Source: Streptomyces sp. AC512_CC834
GTDB lineage: Bacteria > Actinomycetota > Actinomycetes > Streptomycetales > Streptomycetaceae
NCBI RefSeq assembly: GCF_019049325.1
Contig: NZ_JAGMUO010000065.1
Location: forward strand, 744,001-808,000
Direction: 5' to 3'
Length of the DNA: 64,000 nucleotides
Of the stretch, positions 8,357 through 17,661 are shown in pieces (positions within the stretch are counted from its first letter, which is position 1; every line of letters begins with the position of its first letter). A program made the position numbers and the translations under genes. A model generated the notes under the pieces. That model did no database searches. It saw only the letters and a program-made list of their open reading frames with translations, and was not told where the DNA came from.

Positions 8357-9841
8357 TCAGGAGACGGGCCCCGCCGCCGCGACGCCGGCCCGGCGGCCGA
8401 AGTACGTGCCGTCGCCGAGGGACGTGCCGCTGACGTATCCCTCGCCGTGGATGCCGGAGGCCGCCCGGCCCGCGGCGAACAGGCCGGGCAGGACCGCGCC
8501 GGACACGTCGAGCACGGCGCCGTCCACGGTGGTGCGCAGCCCGCCGAGGGTGAACCCGGCGGCGCCCGTCCCCGCCCCCGCGCTCGGCCGTCCGCCCTGG
8601 TGGAAGCCGGCCCTCGGGTCGACGGCCGCGAACGGCCCCTTCAGCGGGCGCAGCCAGCGGGCGTCCTTGTGGAAGTACGGATCCTGCCCGCGCGCCGCGG
8701 GCGTGTTGTAGGTGCCGACGGTCGACTCCAGGGCGCCCGGCGGCATGCCCAGCTCGCCCTCCAGCTCACCCAGGGTCTCGGACACGAACCGGGGCACGAC
8801 GCCCCAGCGTTCGCGCTCCGGCACCGACTCGTAGCCCTCCTCGTCGACGATCACCCAGTAGGGCGCGGGCTGGGTCAGCACGGCGGCCGTGCTGAACAGG
8901 CCCGGGTAGACGTCCTCGTTGACGAAGCGCTGCCCGTGGGCGTTGACCAGCATGCCGCGGACGGCCAGGGCGGGCAGCGCGGTCAGGGCCAGCTCGATCA
9001 CGCCCATCCGCCGGGTCGCGGCGCCGAGCGCGGCGGCCATCCGGATGCCGCTGCCGTCGTCGAGACCGTCGCTGACCCGGCCGTGGGCGAGGAGCTGCGG
9101 GGCGTGGTCGGCGAGCATCTCCTCGTTGTCGGCGAAGCCGCCGGTGGTGAGCACCACCCCCTTGCGCGCCCGGTAGGCCAGGTCCTCGCCGTGCCTGCGG
9201 GCGGTGACGCCGACGACACGGCCCGTGTCGTCCACGATCAGGGCCGTGGCGAGGGTGTCGGCGTGCGTCACCGCGCCCGCGGCCCCGGCGGCGGCGACCA
9301 GCTTCTCCATCACCAGCCAGCCGCCGAACGCCTCGGTGGCGCAGCGGTGGCCGCGCGGCGCGGGCCGGGCGATCCCGTTGTACGGCCAGGCGTTCTCCCC
9401 CAGCCACATCAGGCCGTCCCGGGTGGTCGGCATCCACGTCGGCGCGTCCCACAGCGTCGGCTCGAAGACCAGTCCCCGGTCCACGAACCACTGGAAGTGG
9501 GCGACGCTCTCCTCGCAGTACAGGCGCAGTTTCTCGTCGTCGGCGTGCGGACCGAGCGCGGCCCGGAGGTAGCCGAACATGTCGTCCGCGCTGTCCTCGA
9601 AGCCGCACGCCTTCTGCACCTCGGTCCCGCCGCCCAGGTACAGCTCGCCGCCCGACAGGGCGGACGATCCGCCGGGGCCGCCCGCCCGTTCCAGGACCAG
9701 GACGTCGGCGCCGGCCGACGCGGCCTCGAACGCGGCGGCGGCGCCCGCGCAGCCGAAGCCGACGATCAGTACGTCGGTCCCGGCCGCCCAGCGGGTGACG
9801 GTCTCGGCGCGGACGGGTGTCACCGGCCGCGCGGTGCTCAC
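8357..9841 (-). CDS. FAD-dependent 3-ketosteroid dehydrogenase, delta4(5alpha)-type candidate
   Basis: Flavoprotein of 494 residues in the fumarate reductase/KstD superfamily. It has an N-terminal FAD-binding GFGCAGAAAAFEAA motif (residues 29-42) and ends with GEGYVSGTSLGDG, where Y469 and S471 keep the Y-x-S spacing reported for the active site of Rhodococcus delta4-(5alpha)-KSTD. It lacks the EYAGPG motif of KstD proper and is about 70 residues shorter. The likely reaction is introducing the 4,5 double bond into 5alpha-3-ketosteroids. The GTG start overlaps the hsaC stop (GTGA), and it is the last gene of the hsa operon. Confidence 0.78.
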   Translation of the reverse strand: MSTARPVTPVRAETVTRWAAGTDVLIVGFGCAGAAAAFEAASAGADVLVLERAGGPGGSSALSGGELYLGGGTEVQKACGFEDSADDMFGYLRAALGPHADDEKLRLYCEESVAHFQWFVDRGLVFEPTLWDAPTWMPTTRDGLMWLGENAWPYNGIARPAPRGHRCATEAFGGWLVMEKLVAAAGAAGAVTHADTLATALIVDDTGRVVGVTARRHGEDLAYRARKGVVLTTGGFADNEEMLADHAPQLLAHGRVSDGLDDGSGIRMAAALGAATRRMGVIELALTALPALAVRGMLVNAHGQRFVNEDVYPGLFSTAAVLTQPAPYWVIVDEEGYESVPERERWGVVPRFVSETLGELEGELGMPPGALESTVGTYNTPAARGQDPYFHKDARWLRPLKGPFAAVDPRAGFHQGGRPSAGAGTGAAGFTLGGLRTTVDGAVLDVSGAVLPGLFAAGRAASGIHGEGYVSGTSLGDGTYFGRRAGVAAAGPVS

Positions 9842-10767
9842 GCGGTCGCGCCGGGCGGGGTGAACGCGGCCAGCGGCTCGGATCCGGACCAGTCGTGGCC
9901 CCAGTAGCTGTCGGCGGTGATCTCCTCGGCGGTGTAGTGCGACTCGTCCACGCGCAGGCCCTCACAGCCGTACTCGATGTCCCAGCCGCCGGGGGCGCGC
10001 ACGTAGAAGGACACCATCTTGTCGTTGGTGTGCCGGCCCAGCGTGGAGGAGATCGAGAAGCCTCCCTTGTTCACGTTGTCGAGGGCGCGGCCGACGGAGT
10101 CCAGGGTGTCCACCTCGACCATCAGGTGCACCATCCCGGGATCCGAGTTGTGCGGGGCGGGGGCGACGGCGAGGCTGTGGTGGCGTTCGTTGACGCCCAT
10201 GAAGCGCACCCGGCGGGGCGGGGCGTCGGAGGACTGGCCACTGAGCCGGATCGCGCCGCGCGGCAGGAAGCCGAGCACCTCGGTGTAGAAGGCGACCGTG
10301 TCGTCCATGGCGGTGGTGGGCAGCACGACGTGCCCCATCCCCTGGCCGTCGGTGACGAACCGCTGTCCGAAGCCGGTCAGTACGGGGCTGTGGTCGAGGA
10401 TCGGCGCGAAGAACACCTCGACGGGCACGCCCGCCGGGTCCTCGAAGGTGACGCCCGCCTCCACCCCCCGGTCGTCGGCCTCCTCCTGGCTGAGCATCTT
10501 CACGGCCGTGCCGGACGCCTCGACGGCGCGTCCGACCGCGGCCAGCGCGAACTGGTCCCGCACCTCCCAGCCGACCGACAGCACCCGGTCGCTGTCGCCG
10601 GGCAGGACGACGAGCCGGGCGCGGCGCTCGTCCATCCGCAGGTACAGGCCGTCGGGGTCCGGTCCGGTGCTCTCGGCGAACCCGAGTGCGTCCACGGCGA
10701 GTTCGCGCCAGCGGTCGATGTCACGGGTCTGGACCCGGAGGTAGCCGAGTCCTCGGATCTGGGTCAT
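9838..10767 (-). CDS. hsaC: 3,4-DHSA 4,5-extradiol dioxygenase HsaC
   Basis: Type I extradiol dioxygenase of 309 residues with two vicinal-oxygen-chelate modules. Iron ligands are H146 (GMGHVVLP), H214 (GMVHLMVEVD) and E265 (GWDIEYGCEG). The second module carries the catalytic histidine region NERHHSLA. HsaC cleaves the catechol formed from steroid ring A (3,4-DHSA) into 4,9-DSHA, which HsaD then hydrolyses. Flanked by hsaA upstream and the delta4-dehydrogenase downstream, with a 4-bp overlap with the latter. Other BphC-type substrates are possible in principle, but the neighbourhood makes HsaC by far the best call. Confidence 0.93.
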   Translation of the reverse strand: MTQIRGLGYLRVQTRDIDRWRELAVDALGFAESTGPDPDGLYLRMDERRARLVVLPGDSDRVLSVGWEVRDQFALAAVGRAVEASGTAVKMLSQEEADDRGVEAGVTFEDPAGVPVEVFFAPILDHSPVLTGFGQRFVTDGQGMGHVVLPTTAMDDTVAFYTEVLGFLPRGAIRLSGQSSDAPPRRVRFMGVNERHHSLAVAPAPHNSDPGMVHLMVEVDTLDSVGRALDNVNKGGFSISSTLGRHTNDKMVSFYVRAPGGWDIEYGCEGLRVDESHYTAEEITADSYWGHDWSGSEPLAAFTPPGATA

Positions 10768-10786
10768 GTCTGGTCCTCTCTGGTGG

Positions 10787-11971
10787 TCAGATCATCGAGC
10801 GCATCGGGCCGTTCGGCGGCTCCACGCCGATCTCGGTCAGCGCGGAGGCGTGGAACACGGACCCGGGCACGTGGATGGCGTGCGCGAGGCCCATGTGCGC
10901 GTCGCGCCAGAAGCGCTGGATCGGGTTGTCGAGCCGCATGGCGTTGCCGCCGGAGCGGGCCACGATCTCGTCAACCGCGCGGACCGCGCGCCAGGCGGCG
11001 GCGGCCTGCGTGCGCCGGCCGACGGCGCGGCGCTCGAAGGAGACCTCCTGCCCGGCGGCGACCATGTCGTACATCTGGGAGACGTTCTCAAGGAGCGCGG
11101 CGCGGGAGGCGGCGATCTCGGCCGCCGCGTCGCCGACGGCGTACAGGACGTACGGGTCGTCGCGCACGGCCTGCCCGGTGATCTGCACACGGCCGCGCTG
11201 GTAGGCGAGGTGGTGGGCGAGGGCGCCCTCGCAGATGCCGATGACGGCCGCGGTGATGCCGAGCGGGAAGGCGGCGGAGAACGGCAGCCGGTAGGCGGGG
11301 TTCGTCAGGCCCGCCTCGGCGGCCAGGGACCCGTCCACCACCTTGTTGTACTCGATGACCCGGTAGGCGGGGACGAAGGCGTCCTTGACGACGACGTCCT
11401 TGCTGCCGGTGCCGCGCAGGCCGACGACGTCCCAGGAGTCCTCGACGATCTCGTAGTCGGCGCGCGGCAGGATGACGTGCACGGACCGCGGGGGGCTCAG
11501 GCGTTTGCCGTCGGCGTCGGCGAGGAAACCACCGAGGAAGATCCACTCGCAGTGGTCGGTGCCGGAGGAGAACTGCCAGCGTCCGTTGAAGACGTAGCCG
11601 TCGTCCACCGGCCGCAGCACGCCCATCGGCGCGTACGGGGAGGCGATCCAGGTGTCCTGGTCCTCGCCCCAGATCTCCTCCTGGACCCGGGGGTCGGCCA
11701 TCGCCATCTCCCAGGGGTGCACGCCGACGACGCCTGCGACCCAGCCGGTGGCGCCGTCGCAGGCGGCGATCCGCATGACGGTCTCGGCGAACTCGCGCGG
11801 GTGCAGCTCCAGGCCGCCGTGCTTCTTGGGCTGGAGCATGCGGATCGCGCCGACGTCCCGCAGGATCTTGGCGGCCTGGTCGTCGAGCCGGCCGAGCGCT
11901 TCGTTGGCGGGGCCGAGGGCGCTGAGTTCGTCGGCGCGCGCCTCGACGGCCTCGAGTACGGGATTGGTCAT
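10787..11971 (-). CDS. hsaA: 3-HSA hydroxylase oxygenase subunit HsaA
   Basis: Flavin-dependent monooxygenase of 394 residues with the acyl-CoA dehydrogenase-like fold of HsaA and HpaB-type C2 oxygenases; the mycobacterial protein has the same length. Reduced flavin would be supplied by HsaB (18042-18614). It hydroxylates 3-HSA to the catechol 3,4-DHSA cleaved by HsaC. The ATG at 11971 is preferred; a GTG twelve bases upstream (11983) overlaps the hsaF stop and remains possible. Tight spacing with hsaF and hsaC shows one transcription unit. Confidence 0.92.
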   Translation of the reverse strand: MTNPVLEAVEARADELSALGPANEALGRLDDQAAKILRDVGAIRMLQPKKHGGLELHPREFAETVMRIAACDGATGWVAGVVGVHPWEMAMADPRVQEEIWGEDQDTWIASPYAPMGVLRPVDDGYVFNGRWQFSSGTDHCEWIFLGGFLADADGKRLSPPRSVHVILPRADYEIVEDSWDVVGLRGTGSKDVVVKDAFVPAYRVIEYNKVVDGSLAAEAGLTNPAYRLPFSAAFPLGITAAVIGICEGALAHHLAYQRGRVQITGQAVRDDPYVLYAVGDAAAEIAASRAALLENVSQMYDMVAAGQEVSFERRAVGRRTQAAAAWRAVRAVDEIVARSGGNAMRLDNPIQRFWRDAHMGLAHAIHVPGSVFHASALTEIGVEPPNGPMRSMI

Positions 11972-11979
11972 GGCGGTTC

Positions 11980-13032
11980 TCACTTCCCGGGGGAGGTCGG
12001 TGCGGTGGTGCGGTCCTTCTCGGCGAGGCCGACCGCGATCTCGATGAGCTGGTCCTCCTGGCCGCCGACGAGCTTGCGCCGCCCGGCCTCAAGGAGGATC
12101 TCGGCGCCGGACACCCCGTACTTGCCGGCCTGGCGGGCGGCGTGTTTCAGGAAGCTGGAGTAGACGCCGGCGTAGCCCATGGTCAGCGACATGCGGTCGA
12201 GCAGGCACTCGCCGTCCATGACGGGCCGCACGACGTCCTCGGCAGCGTCGACGATCTTCAGCACGTCGATGCCGGTACGGATGCCCAGGCGTTCGGCGAC
12301 GGCGGCGAACCCCTCGACGGGGGTGTTTCCGGCGCCCGCGCCGAAGCGGCGGGTGGAGCCGTCGATCTGGGTGGCTCCGGCGCGCACGGCGAGGACCGAG
12401 TTGGCGACGCCGAGGCCGAGGTTCTCGTGGCCGTGGAAGCCGACCTGCGCGTCGTCGCCGAGTTCGGCGACCAGGGCGGCGACGCGGTCGCTGGTGTCCT
12501 CCATGACGAGGGCGCCGGCGGAGTCGACGACGTACACGCACTGGCAGCCGGCGTCGGCCATGACGCGGGCCTGCCGGGCCAGTTCCTCCGGCGGACTGCT
12601 GTGCGACATCATCAGGAACCCGACGGTCTCCAGACCCAGGTCGCGGGCGAGCCCGAAGTGCTGGACGGCGATGTCGGCCTCGGTGCAGTGGGTGGCGATC
12701 CGGCAGATCGAGGCGCCGTTGTCGGCGGCCTCGCGGATGTCGTCCTGGAGGCCGAGTCCTGGCAGCATCAGGAAGGCGATCTTCGCGCGCCGCGCGGTCT
12801 TCACGGCGGCCTTGATGAGTTCCTGCTCGGGGGTGTGGCTGAAGCCGTAGTTGAACGAGGACCCGCCGAGGCCGTCGCCGTGCGTGACCTCGATGACGGG
12901 CACGCCGGCGTCGTCGAGGGCGGCCACGATGGAGGTGACGTGGTCGACGGTGAACTGGTGCTGCTTGGCGTGCGAGCCGTCCCTGAGGGACGAGTCGGTG
13001 ACGCGGATGTCCAGGTCGGTGCTGTAGGGCAT
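11980..13032 (-). CDS. hsaF: 4-hydroxy-2-oxohexanoate/oxovalerate aldolase HsaF
   Basis: DmpG/HsaF-type class II aldolase of 350 residues: a TIM barrel with the RDG motif (R17, D18, H21) and the metal-binding HGH (H200, H202), then a C-terminal helical communication domain (about 280-340) that contacts the dehydrogenase partner. It splits the hydroxy-oxo acid derived from steroid ring A/B carbons into pyruvate and an aldehyde. The aldehyde is channelled to HsaG, encoded immediately upstream (28 bp gap). This order is typical of meta-cleavage pathways. Confidence 0.93.
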   Translation of the reverse strand: MPYSTDLDIRVTDSSLRDGSHAKQHQFTVDHVTSIVAALDDAGVPVIEVTHGDGLGGSSFNYGFSHTPEQELIKAAVKTARRAKIAFLMLPGLGLQDDIREAADNGASICRIATHCTEADIAVQHFGLARDLGLETVGFLMMSHSSPPEELARQARVMADAGCQCVYVVDSAGALVMEDTSDRVAALVAELGDDAQVGFHGHENLGLGVANSVLAVRAGATQIDGSTRRFGAGAGNTPVEGFAAVAERLGIRTGIDVLKIVDAAEDVVRPVMDGECLLDRMSLTMGYAGVYSSFLKHAARQAGKYGVSGAEILLEAGRRKLVGGQEDQLIEIAVGLAEKDRTTAPTSPGK

Positions 13033-13060
13033 GGCTCGTGTACTCCTCGGTGAGCGGGTC

Positions 13061-13984
13061 TCAGGCGCCGGCGCGGCGGGCGGTGATCCGCTGGGCGAAG
13101 CCCTCGCCGACCTTGGTGGCGGCGGCGGTCATGATGTCGAGGTTCCCGGAGTACGGGGGCAGGAAGTCGCCCGCGCCCTCCACCTCGATGAACACCGCCA
13201 CGCGCGCGAGTCCCCCGCTCACCGCGGTCGGCTCGTCGAACTGCGGCTCGGTGCGCAGCCGGTAGCCGGGCACGTAGGAGGCGACCTTGGCGACGGTCTC
13301 GTGGATGGAGGCGCTGACGGCGGCGTGGTCGGCGTCGGCGGGGATCGCGCAGAAGACGGTGTCCTGCATGAGCATCGGCGGTTCGGCCGGGTTGAGGATG
13401 ATGATGGCCTTGCCCCTGGCGGCGCCGCCGATGGTCTCGATGCCCCGGCTGGTGGTGAGGGTGAACTCGTCGATGTTGGCGCGGGTGCCGGGCCCGGCGG
13501 ACGGCGAGGCGACGCTGGCGACGATCTCCGCGTAGGGCACGTCGGTGACGCGGGAGACGGCGTGCACGATCGGGATGGTGGCCTGTCCGCCGCAGGTGAT
13601 GAGGGAGACGTTCGGCGCGTCGAGGTGGTCGCCGAGGTTGACGGCGGGCACGACGGCGGGGCCGATGGCGGCGGGGGTCAGGTCGATGGCCTGGATGCCG
13701 AGTTCGGCGTACTTGGGCGCGTTGGCCTTGTGCACGTGGGCGGAGGTGGCCTCGAAGACCAGGTCCGGGCGCTCGGCGCCGGCCAGCAGGACGTCCACGC
13801 CGTCGGCGCCGGCCAGCAGGCCGTGCTCGGCGGCCCGCTTGAGGCCGGGGCTCTGCTCGTCGATGCCGATCATCCAGCGCGGCTCGATGGTCTCGGAGCG
13901 CAGCAGCTTGTACATCAGGTCGGTGCCGATGTTGCCGGATCCGACGATCGCGGCGGTCGCCTTGGTCACTGTTTCGAACCTCAT
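13061..13984 (-). CDS. hsaG: acylating propanal/acetaldehyde dehydrogenase HsaG
   Basis: DmpF/HsaG-type CoA-acylating aldehyde dehydrogenase of 307 residues. It has the NAD-binding GSGNIGTD motif (residues 15-22) and the catalytic cysteine C131 in LITCGGQATIP. It oxidises the aldehyde released by HsaF to an acyl-CoA, propionyl-CoA in the cholesterol pathway. A GAGGGAGGAGAG purine run precedes the ATG. HsaG and HsaF normally form one channelling complex, consistent with their adjacency here. Confidence 0.93.
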   Translation of the reverse strand: MRFETVTKATAAIVGSGNIGTDLMYKLLRSETIEPRWMIGIDEQSPGLKRAAEHGLLAGADGVDVLLAGAERPDLVFEATSAHVHKANAPKYAELGIQAIDLTPAAIGPAVVPAVNLGDHLDAPNVSLITCGGQATIPIVHAVSRVTDVPYAEIVASVASPSAGPGTRANIDEFTLTTSRGIETIGGAARGKAIIILNPAEPPMLMQDTVFCAIPADADHAAVSASIHETVAKVASYVPGYRLRTEPQFDEPTAVSGGLARVAVFIEVEGAGDFLPPYSGNLDIMTAAATKVGEGFAQRITARRAGA

Positions 13985-14033
13985 CCGAATCGAGGGAGGA
14001 GAGAAGAAGAGGGAAAGGAGAGAGGGCGGACGG

Positions 14034-15074
14034 TCAGCCGTCGTAGGTGACCTTCAGCCGGTCGCTGACCGGGCGCGCCTGGCAGGCGAGGACGAGTCCG
14101 TCGGCCAGGTCCTGGGCGTCGAGGACCTCGTTGCGCTCCATGACGACCTCGCCCTCCACGAGGACGCAGGCGCAGGCGCTGCACGCGCCCTCCCGGCACG
14201 AGTAGGGCGCGTCGAGCCCGGCCGCGAGGAGCACGTCGAGCAGGGGCTTGCCGCGCGGCCAGTCGACGGTGCGGCTGACGCCGTCCAGTTCCACCTCGGC
14301 CGTGCTGACGGGCCCCTCGGTGTCCGCCTCCGGGGCGTCGTCGGCCGGCTCCGCGAAGGGGTCGCCGGTCAGGGAGGTGAACCGCTCGACGGTGATCCGG
14401 CCGGACGGCACCCCCAGGTCGGCGAGGGCGCCGGTGGCGAGGTCCATGAAGGGGCCGGGCCCGCACACGAAGGCGGGGCGGTCGGCGTACGGTCCGGCGA
14501 GGGCGCGCAGACCGGCCGCGGTGGGCCGGCCCTGGAGGGACTCCAGCCAGTGCAGGACGGTGAGCCGCTCGCCGTACTCCCGTGCCAGCGCGGCCAGTTC
14601 GTCGCGGAAGATGACGGACTGCTCGTCGCGGTTGGCGTAGACGAGGGTGACCCTGCCGGTCCCGGCGTGCAGGGCCGACGTGAGGATCGACATGACCGGG
14701 GTGACACCGCTGCCGGCCGCGAGGAGCAGGAAGTCGCCGTCGAGCGAGTCGGGGGTGAAGGTGCCCGCGGGCCGCAGCACCTGGAGGGTGTCGCCCTCGG
14801 TGACGTGGTCGCAGATCCAGTGGGAGGCGTAGCCGCCCGCCGTGCGCTTGACGGTGACCCTCAGCGGCTCGTCGCGGACCGGCGAGCTGCACAGCGAGTA
14901 GCAGCGCGCGGCGCCGCCGTCCCGCTCGGAGGGCACCCGCAGGGTGAGGAACTGGCCCGGCCGGTAGGCGAACGCCGCCCGGTCCTCCTCGGCGGGCTCC
15001 AGGACCAGGGAGTGCGCGTCGGCCGTCTCCCTGATCACCTTGACGACGCGTACGGTCAGCGGCCCCGGACTCAT
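14034..15074 (-). CDS. kshB: 3-ketosteroid 9alpha-hydroxylase reductase KshB
   Basis: Flavodoxin reductase/ferredoxin fusion of 346 residues. The FAD-binding RCYSLCSSP motif is at residues 57-65, the NAD-binding domain with GSGVTPVMS follows, and a C-terminal plant-type [2Fe-2S] domain has cysteines in CREGACSACAC plus a distal LACQA. This is the domain order of KshB, which passes electrons from NADH to the KshA Rieske centre. The ATG overlaps the kstD stop (ATGA). KshA itself lies 7 kb away on the other strand. Confidence 0.93.
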   Translation of the reverse strand: MSPGPLTVRVVKVIRETADAHSLVLEPAEEDRAAFAYRPGQFLTLRVPSERDGGAARCYSLCSSPVRDEPLRVTVKRTAGGYASHWICDHVTEGDTLQVLRPAGTFTPDSLDGDFLLLAAGSGVTPVMSILTSALHAGTGRVTLVYANRDEQSVIFRDELAALAREYGERLTVLHWLESLQGRPTAAGLRALAGPYADRPAFVCGPGPFMDLATGALADLGVPSGRITVERFTSLTGDPFAEPADDAPEADTEGPVSTAEVELDGVSRTVDWPRGKPLLDVLLAAGLDAPYSCREGACSACACVLVEGEVVMERNEVLDAQDLADGLVLACQARPVSDRLKVTYDG

Positions 15075-16765
15075 GGCGCGCCCCCGGCGGTGACGGACCC
15101 GGTGCGGGCGGCGGCCGCGTGCCGGGCGGCGATGTGGCCGAACACCATCGCCGGGCCGATGGTGGCGCCCGGACCCGCGTACTCGTTGCCCATCACGGCC
15201 GCCGAGGTGTTGCCCGTGGCGTACAGCCCGGCGATGGCCGTGCCGTCCTCGCGCAGGACCCGGCTGTGCTCGTCGCAGACCAGGCCGCCCTTGGTGCCGA
15301 GGTCGCCGACCTCGATGCGGACGGCGTAGTAGGGGGCCTTGACGATCTCGTCGAGGTTGGGGTTCTTGAGGGTGGGGTCGCCGTAGTAGCGATCGTAGGC
15401 GCTGTCGCCGCGGCCGAAGTCGGTGTCCTTGCCGGTGCGCGCGAAGCCGTTGAACCGCGCCACGGTCTCGGCCAGCGTGTCGCCGGGGACGCCGATCTGC
15501 TCCGCGAGCTCCTCGATGCTGTCCGCGCGGTGCACGATGCCCTTCTTGTAGAACGCCTTGTGGAACGGCGCCCCGGGCAGGACCTGGGCGAAGGGGTAGC
15601 GGGCACGGGCCTTGGCGTCCATCACGAACCAGGCGGGGACGTGGCCGCCGGCGAGCTGGTCGTGGACGAAGTTGACGTACGGCGACGACTCGTTGGTGAA
15701 GCGCCGTCCGTCGCCGGAGACGATCACCGACGGCGGGATGCAGCGCTCGGAGACCAGGGGGATGGTCGCGCCGGCGGGGTGGTGCACGGACGGCATCCAC
15801 CAGGCGTCGTCCATGAAGTCGAGGGCGGCGCCGAGGGCCTGTCCCGCGACGATGCCGTCGCCGACGTTCTCGACGGCTCCGGCGCTGTGGTTGTCCCGGC
15901 CGCCTTCGGGGAGGTACTTCTCGCGCATCTGAGGGCTGTGGTCGAACCCGCCGGTGGCGAGCAGGACGCCGTGCCGGGCGCCGACGCGTACGGTGCGGCC
16001 CTCGCGGGTGACGACGACGCCGGTGACCTTGCCCGCGTCGTCGACGACGAGTTCGGTCATCGGGCTGCGCAGCCACACCGGTACGCCGGCGTCCTTGAGC
16101 GCCATGCGCATGCGGGCGACCAGGGCACGCCCGCCGGTGGCCATGTGGCGGCGGCGGACCATGTTGGAGGAGACCCGCCAGGCGGCGACGACCGACGCCC
16201 AGCGTCCGCGCCAGGTCCGCTTGACCATGGCGAGGTCGTGGTAGTCCTTCGAGGTGACCCACAGGCCGAGGGGGCCCTTGAGGCTGTTGGGCCGCTGGTG
16301 CTTCTCGTCCTCGCCGAGTTTGCGGGTGTCGAAGGGCAGTGCCTCGACGGACCGGCCGAGCGGGCGTCCGCCCTCGTACTCGGGGTGGTAGTCGGCGTAT
16401 CCCTTGACCCAGGAGAAGCGCATCCAGCGGCTCTTGCCGAGCAGTTCCATGGTGGTGGGACCCTGGTCGACGAAGGCGTCGAGCCGGGCTTCGGGCACGC
16501 GTCCCTCGGTGAGCCGGTCCAGGTAGGCGCGGATCGACTCACGGCTGTCGTCGTGGCCCTTGGCGCGCAGGGTGGGGTTGTTGGGGATCCAGATGCCGCC
16601 GCCGGAGATGCCGGTCGTGCCGCCGTACATCGTCCCCTTCTCGACCACGACGGTGCTCAGACCGCTGTCGGCGGCGGTGAGCGCGGCGGCCATGCCGCCT
16701 CCGCCGCTGCCGACGACGACGAAGTCGAACTCCTCGTCCCAGCCCTGCCGGGCGGGGGCGCTCAC
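15071..16765 (-). CDS. kstD: 3-ketosteroid delta1-dehydrogenase KstD
   Basis: FAD enzyme of 564 residues, the usual KstD length. FAD-binding VVVGSGGGGMAAAL is near the N-terminus, followed by the GGTTGISGGGIWIPNN segment typical of KstD. The C-terminal EYAGPG (Y529 and G533) corresponds to the Tyr487/Gly491 pair that binds the C3 ketone in Rhodococcus KstD1. It introduces the 1,2 double bond in ring A; with 9alpha-hydroxylation by KshAB this opens ring B. The GTG start overlaps the hsaD stop (GTGA). Confidence 0.94.
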   Translation of the reverse strand: MSAPARQGWDEEFDFVVVGSGGGGMAAALTAADSGLSTVVVEKGTMYGGTTGISGGGIWIPNNPTLRAKGHDDSRESIRAYLDRLTEGRVPEARLDAFVDQGPTTMELLGKSRWMRFSWVKGYADYHPEYEGGRPLGRSVEALPFDTRKLGEDEKHQRPNSLKGPLGLWVTSKDYHDLAMVKRTWRGRWASVVAAWRVSSNMVRRRHMATGGRALVARMRMALKDAGVPVWLRSPMTELVVDDAGKVTGVVVTREGRTVRVGARHGVLLATGGFDHSPQMREKYLPEGGRDNHSAGAVENVGDGIVAGQALGAALDFMDDAWWMPSVHHPAGATIPLVSERCIPPSVIVSGDGRRFTNESSPYVNFVHDQLAGGHVPAWFVMDAKARARYPFAQVLPGAPFHKAFYKKGIVHRADSIEELAEQIGVPGDTLAETVARFNGFARTGKDTDFGRGDSAYDRYYGDPTLKNPNLDEIVKAPYYAVRIEVGDLGTKGGLVCDEHSRVLREDGTAIAGLYATGNTSAAVMGNEYAGPGATIGPAMVFGHIAARHAAAARTGSVTAGGAP

Positions 16766-17661
16766 GCCGCGTCCTTGCGGGTCGTGTTCTCAGCGGTCGC
16801 GTCCTCGCGGGTCAGGAAGGCGAGGACCGTGCTCTCCCAGGCGGCCTTCTGCTCGATCATCACCCAGTGCCCGCAGTCGGGGAAGACGTGCAGTTCGGCG
16901 TCCGGGATGGTGCGCATCGGCAGGATGGACATGTCGACGGGGCTGACGCGGTCGTCGCGGCCCCAGGTGAGCAGCGTCTTCGCCTTCAGCCGGTGCAGCA
17001 GCGCCCAGTAGGGGGCCTCGTCGGAGGCGGCCGCGGCGGCGGCCCCGGCGGCGAAGGCCTCGCTGCCGTACATCAGGCGGGCACTGGCGAGGGTCGCCGG
17101 GTCGGTGGCCTGCGCCCACCGCTCCTCGATGAGCTCCTCGGTGACCAGCGCCGGGTCGTACACCATGGAGTTCAGCCAGCGCACCAGGCCCTCGCGGGAG
17201 GGGGCGTCGGTGAACTCGGTGAGCAGCTTGATGCCTTCGCCGGGTCCCGGGCTGAACACGTTGCGGCCGATGCCGCCGATCGTCACGAGGCGGCGCACCC
17301 GGTCGGGGTGGCGGAGCGCGAAGCGGGTGCCGATGATGCCGCCCATGGAGTTGCCGACGACGTCGACCTGTGAGAGGCCGAGGCCGTCCAGGAACCGGGT
17401 CACCGCCGAGGCCGCGGTCGCCATGGGGTGGCCGCCGGCGGGGTCGCTGACCCCGAACCCGGGGAACTCCAGGACGAGGCAGCGGAAGTGCTCGGCGAAG
17501 GTGCCCAGGTTGTCGCGGTAGTTGCGCCAGCCGGTGACGCCCGGACCCGAACCGTGCAACAGCAGCAGGGGCGGGCCGTCTCCGGCCTCGTGGTAGCGCA
17601 GCACACCCTTGTCTGTGGGGAGTTCGCGCAGTGTGGAGTCGTGACTCAGCTCCGTCATCAT
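16762..17661 (-). CDS. hsaD: 4,9-DSHA meta-cleavage product hydrolase HsaD
   Basis: Alpha/beta hydrolase of 299 residues of the BphD/HsaD carbon-carbon hydrolase family. Catalytic serine S105 is in GNSMGG, the acid D237 in WGRDDRVSP and the histidine H265 in DCGHWVM. The oxyanion region is HGSGPGVTGW. It cleaves the HsaC product into a hydroxyhexadienoate and the DOHNAA bicyclic acid. First gene of the long hsa/ksh minus-strand operon; the purine run GAGGGCAGGG precedes two adjacent ATG codons (17661 and 17658). Confidence 0.93.
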   Translation of the reverse strand: MMTELSHDSTLRELPTDKGVLRYHEAGDGPPLLLLHGSGPGVTGWRNYRDNLGTFAEHFRCLVLEFPGFGVSDPAGGHPMATAASAVTRFLDGLGLSQVDVVGNSMGGIIGTRFALRHPDRVRRLVTIGGIGRNVFSPGPGEGIKLLTEFTDAPSREGLVRWLNSMVYDPALVTEELIEERWAQATDPATLASARLMYGSEAFAAGAAAAAASDEAPYWALLHRLKAKTLLTWGRDDRVSPVDMSILPMRTIPDAELHVFPDCGHWVMIEQKAAWESTVLAFLTREDATAENTTRKDAA

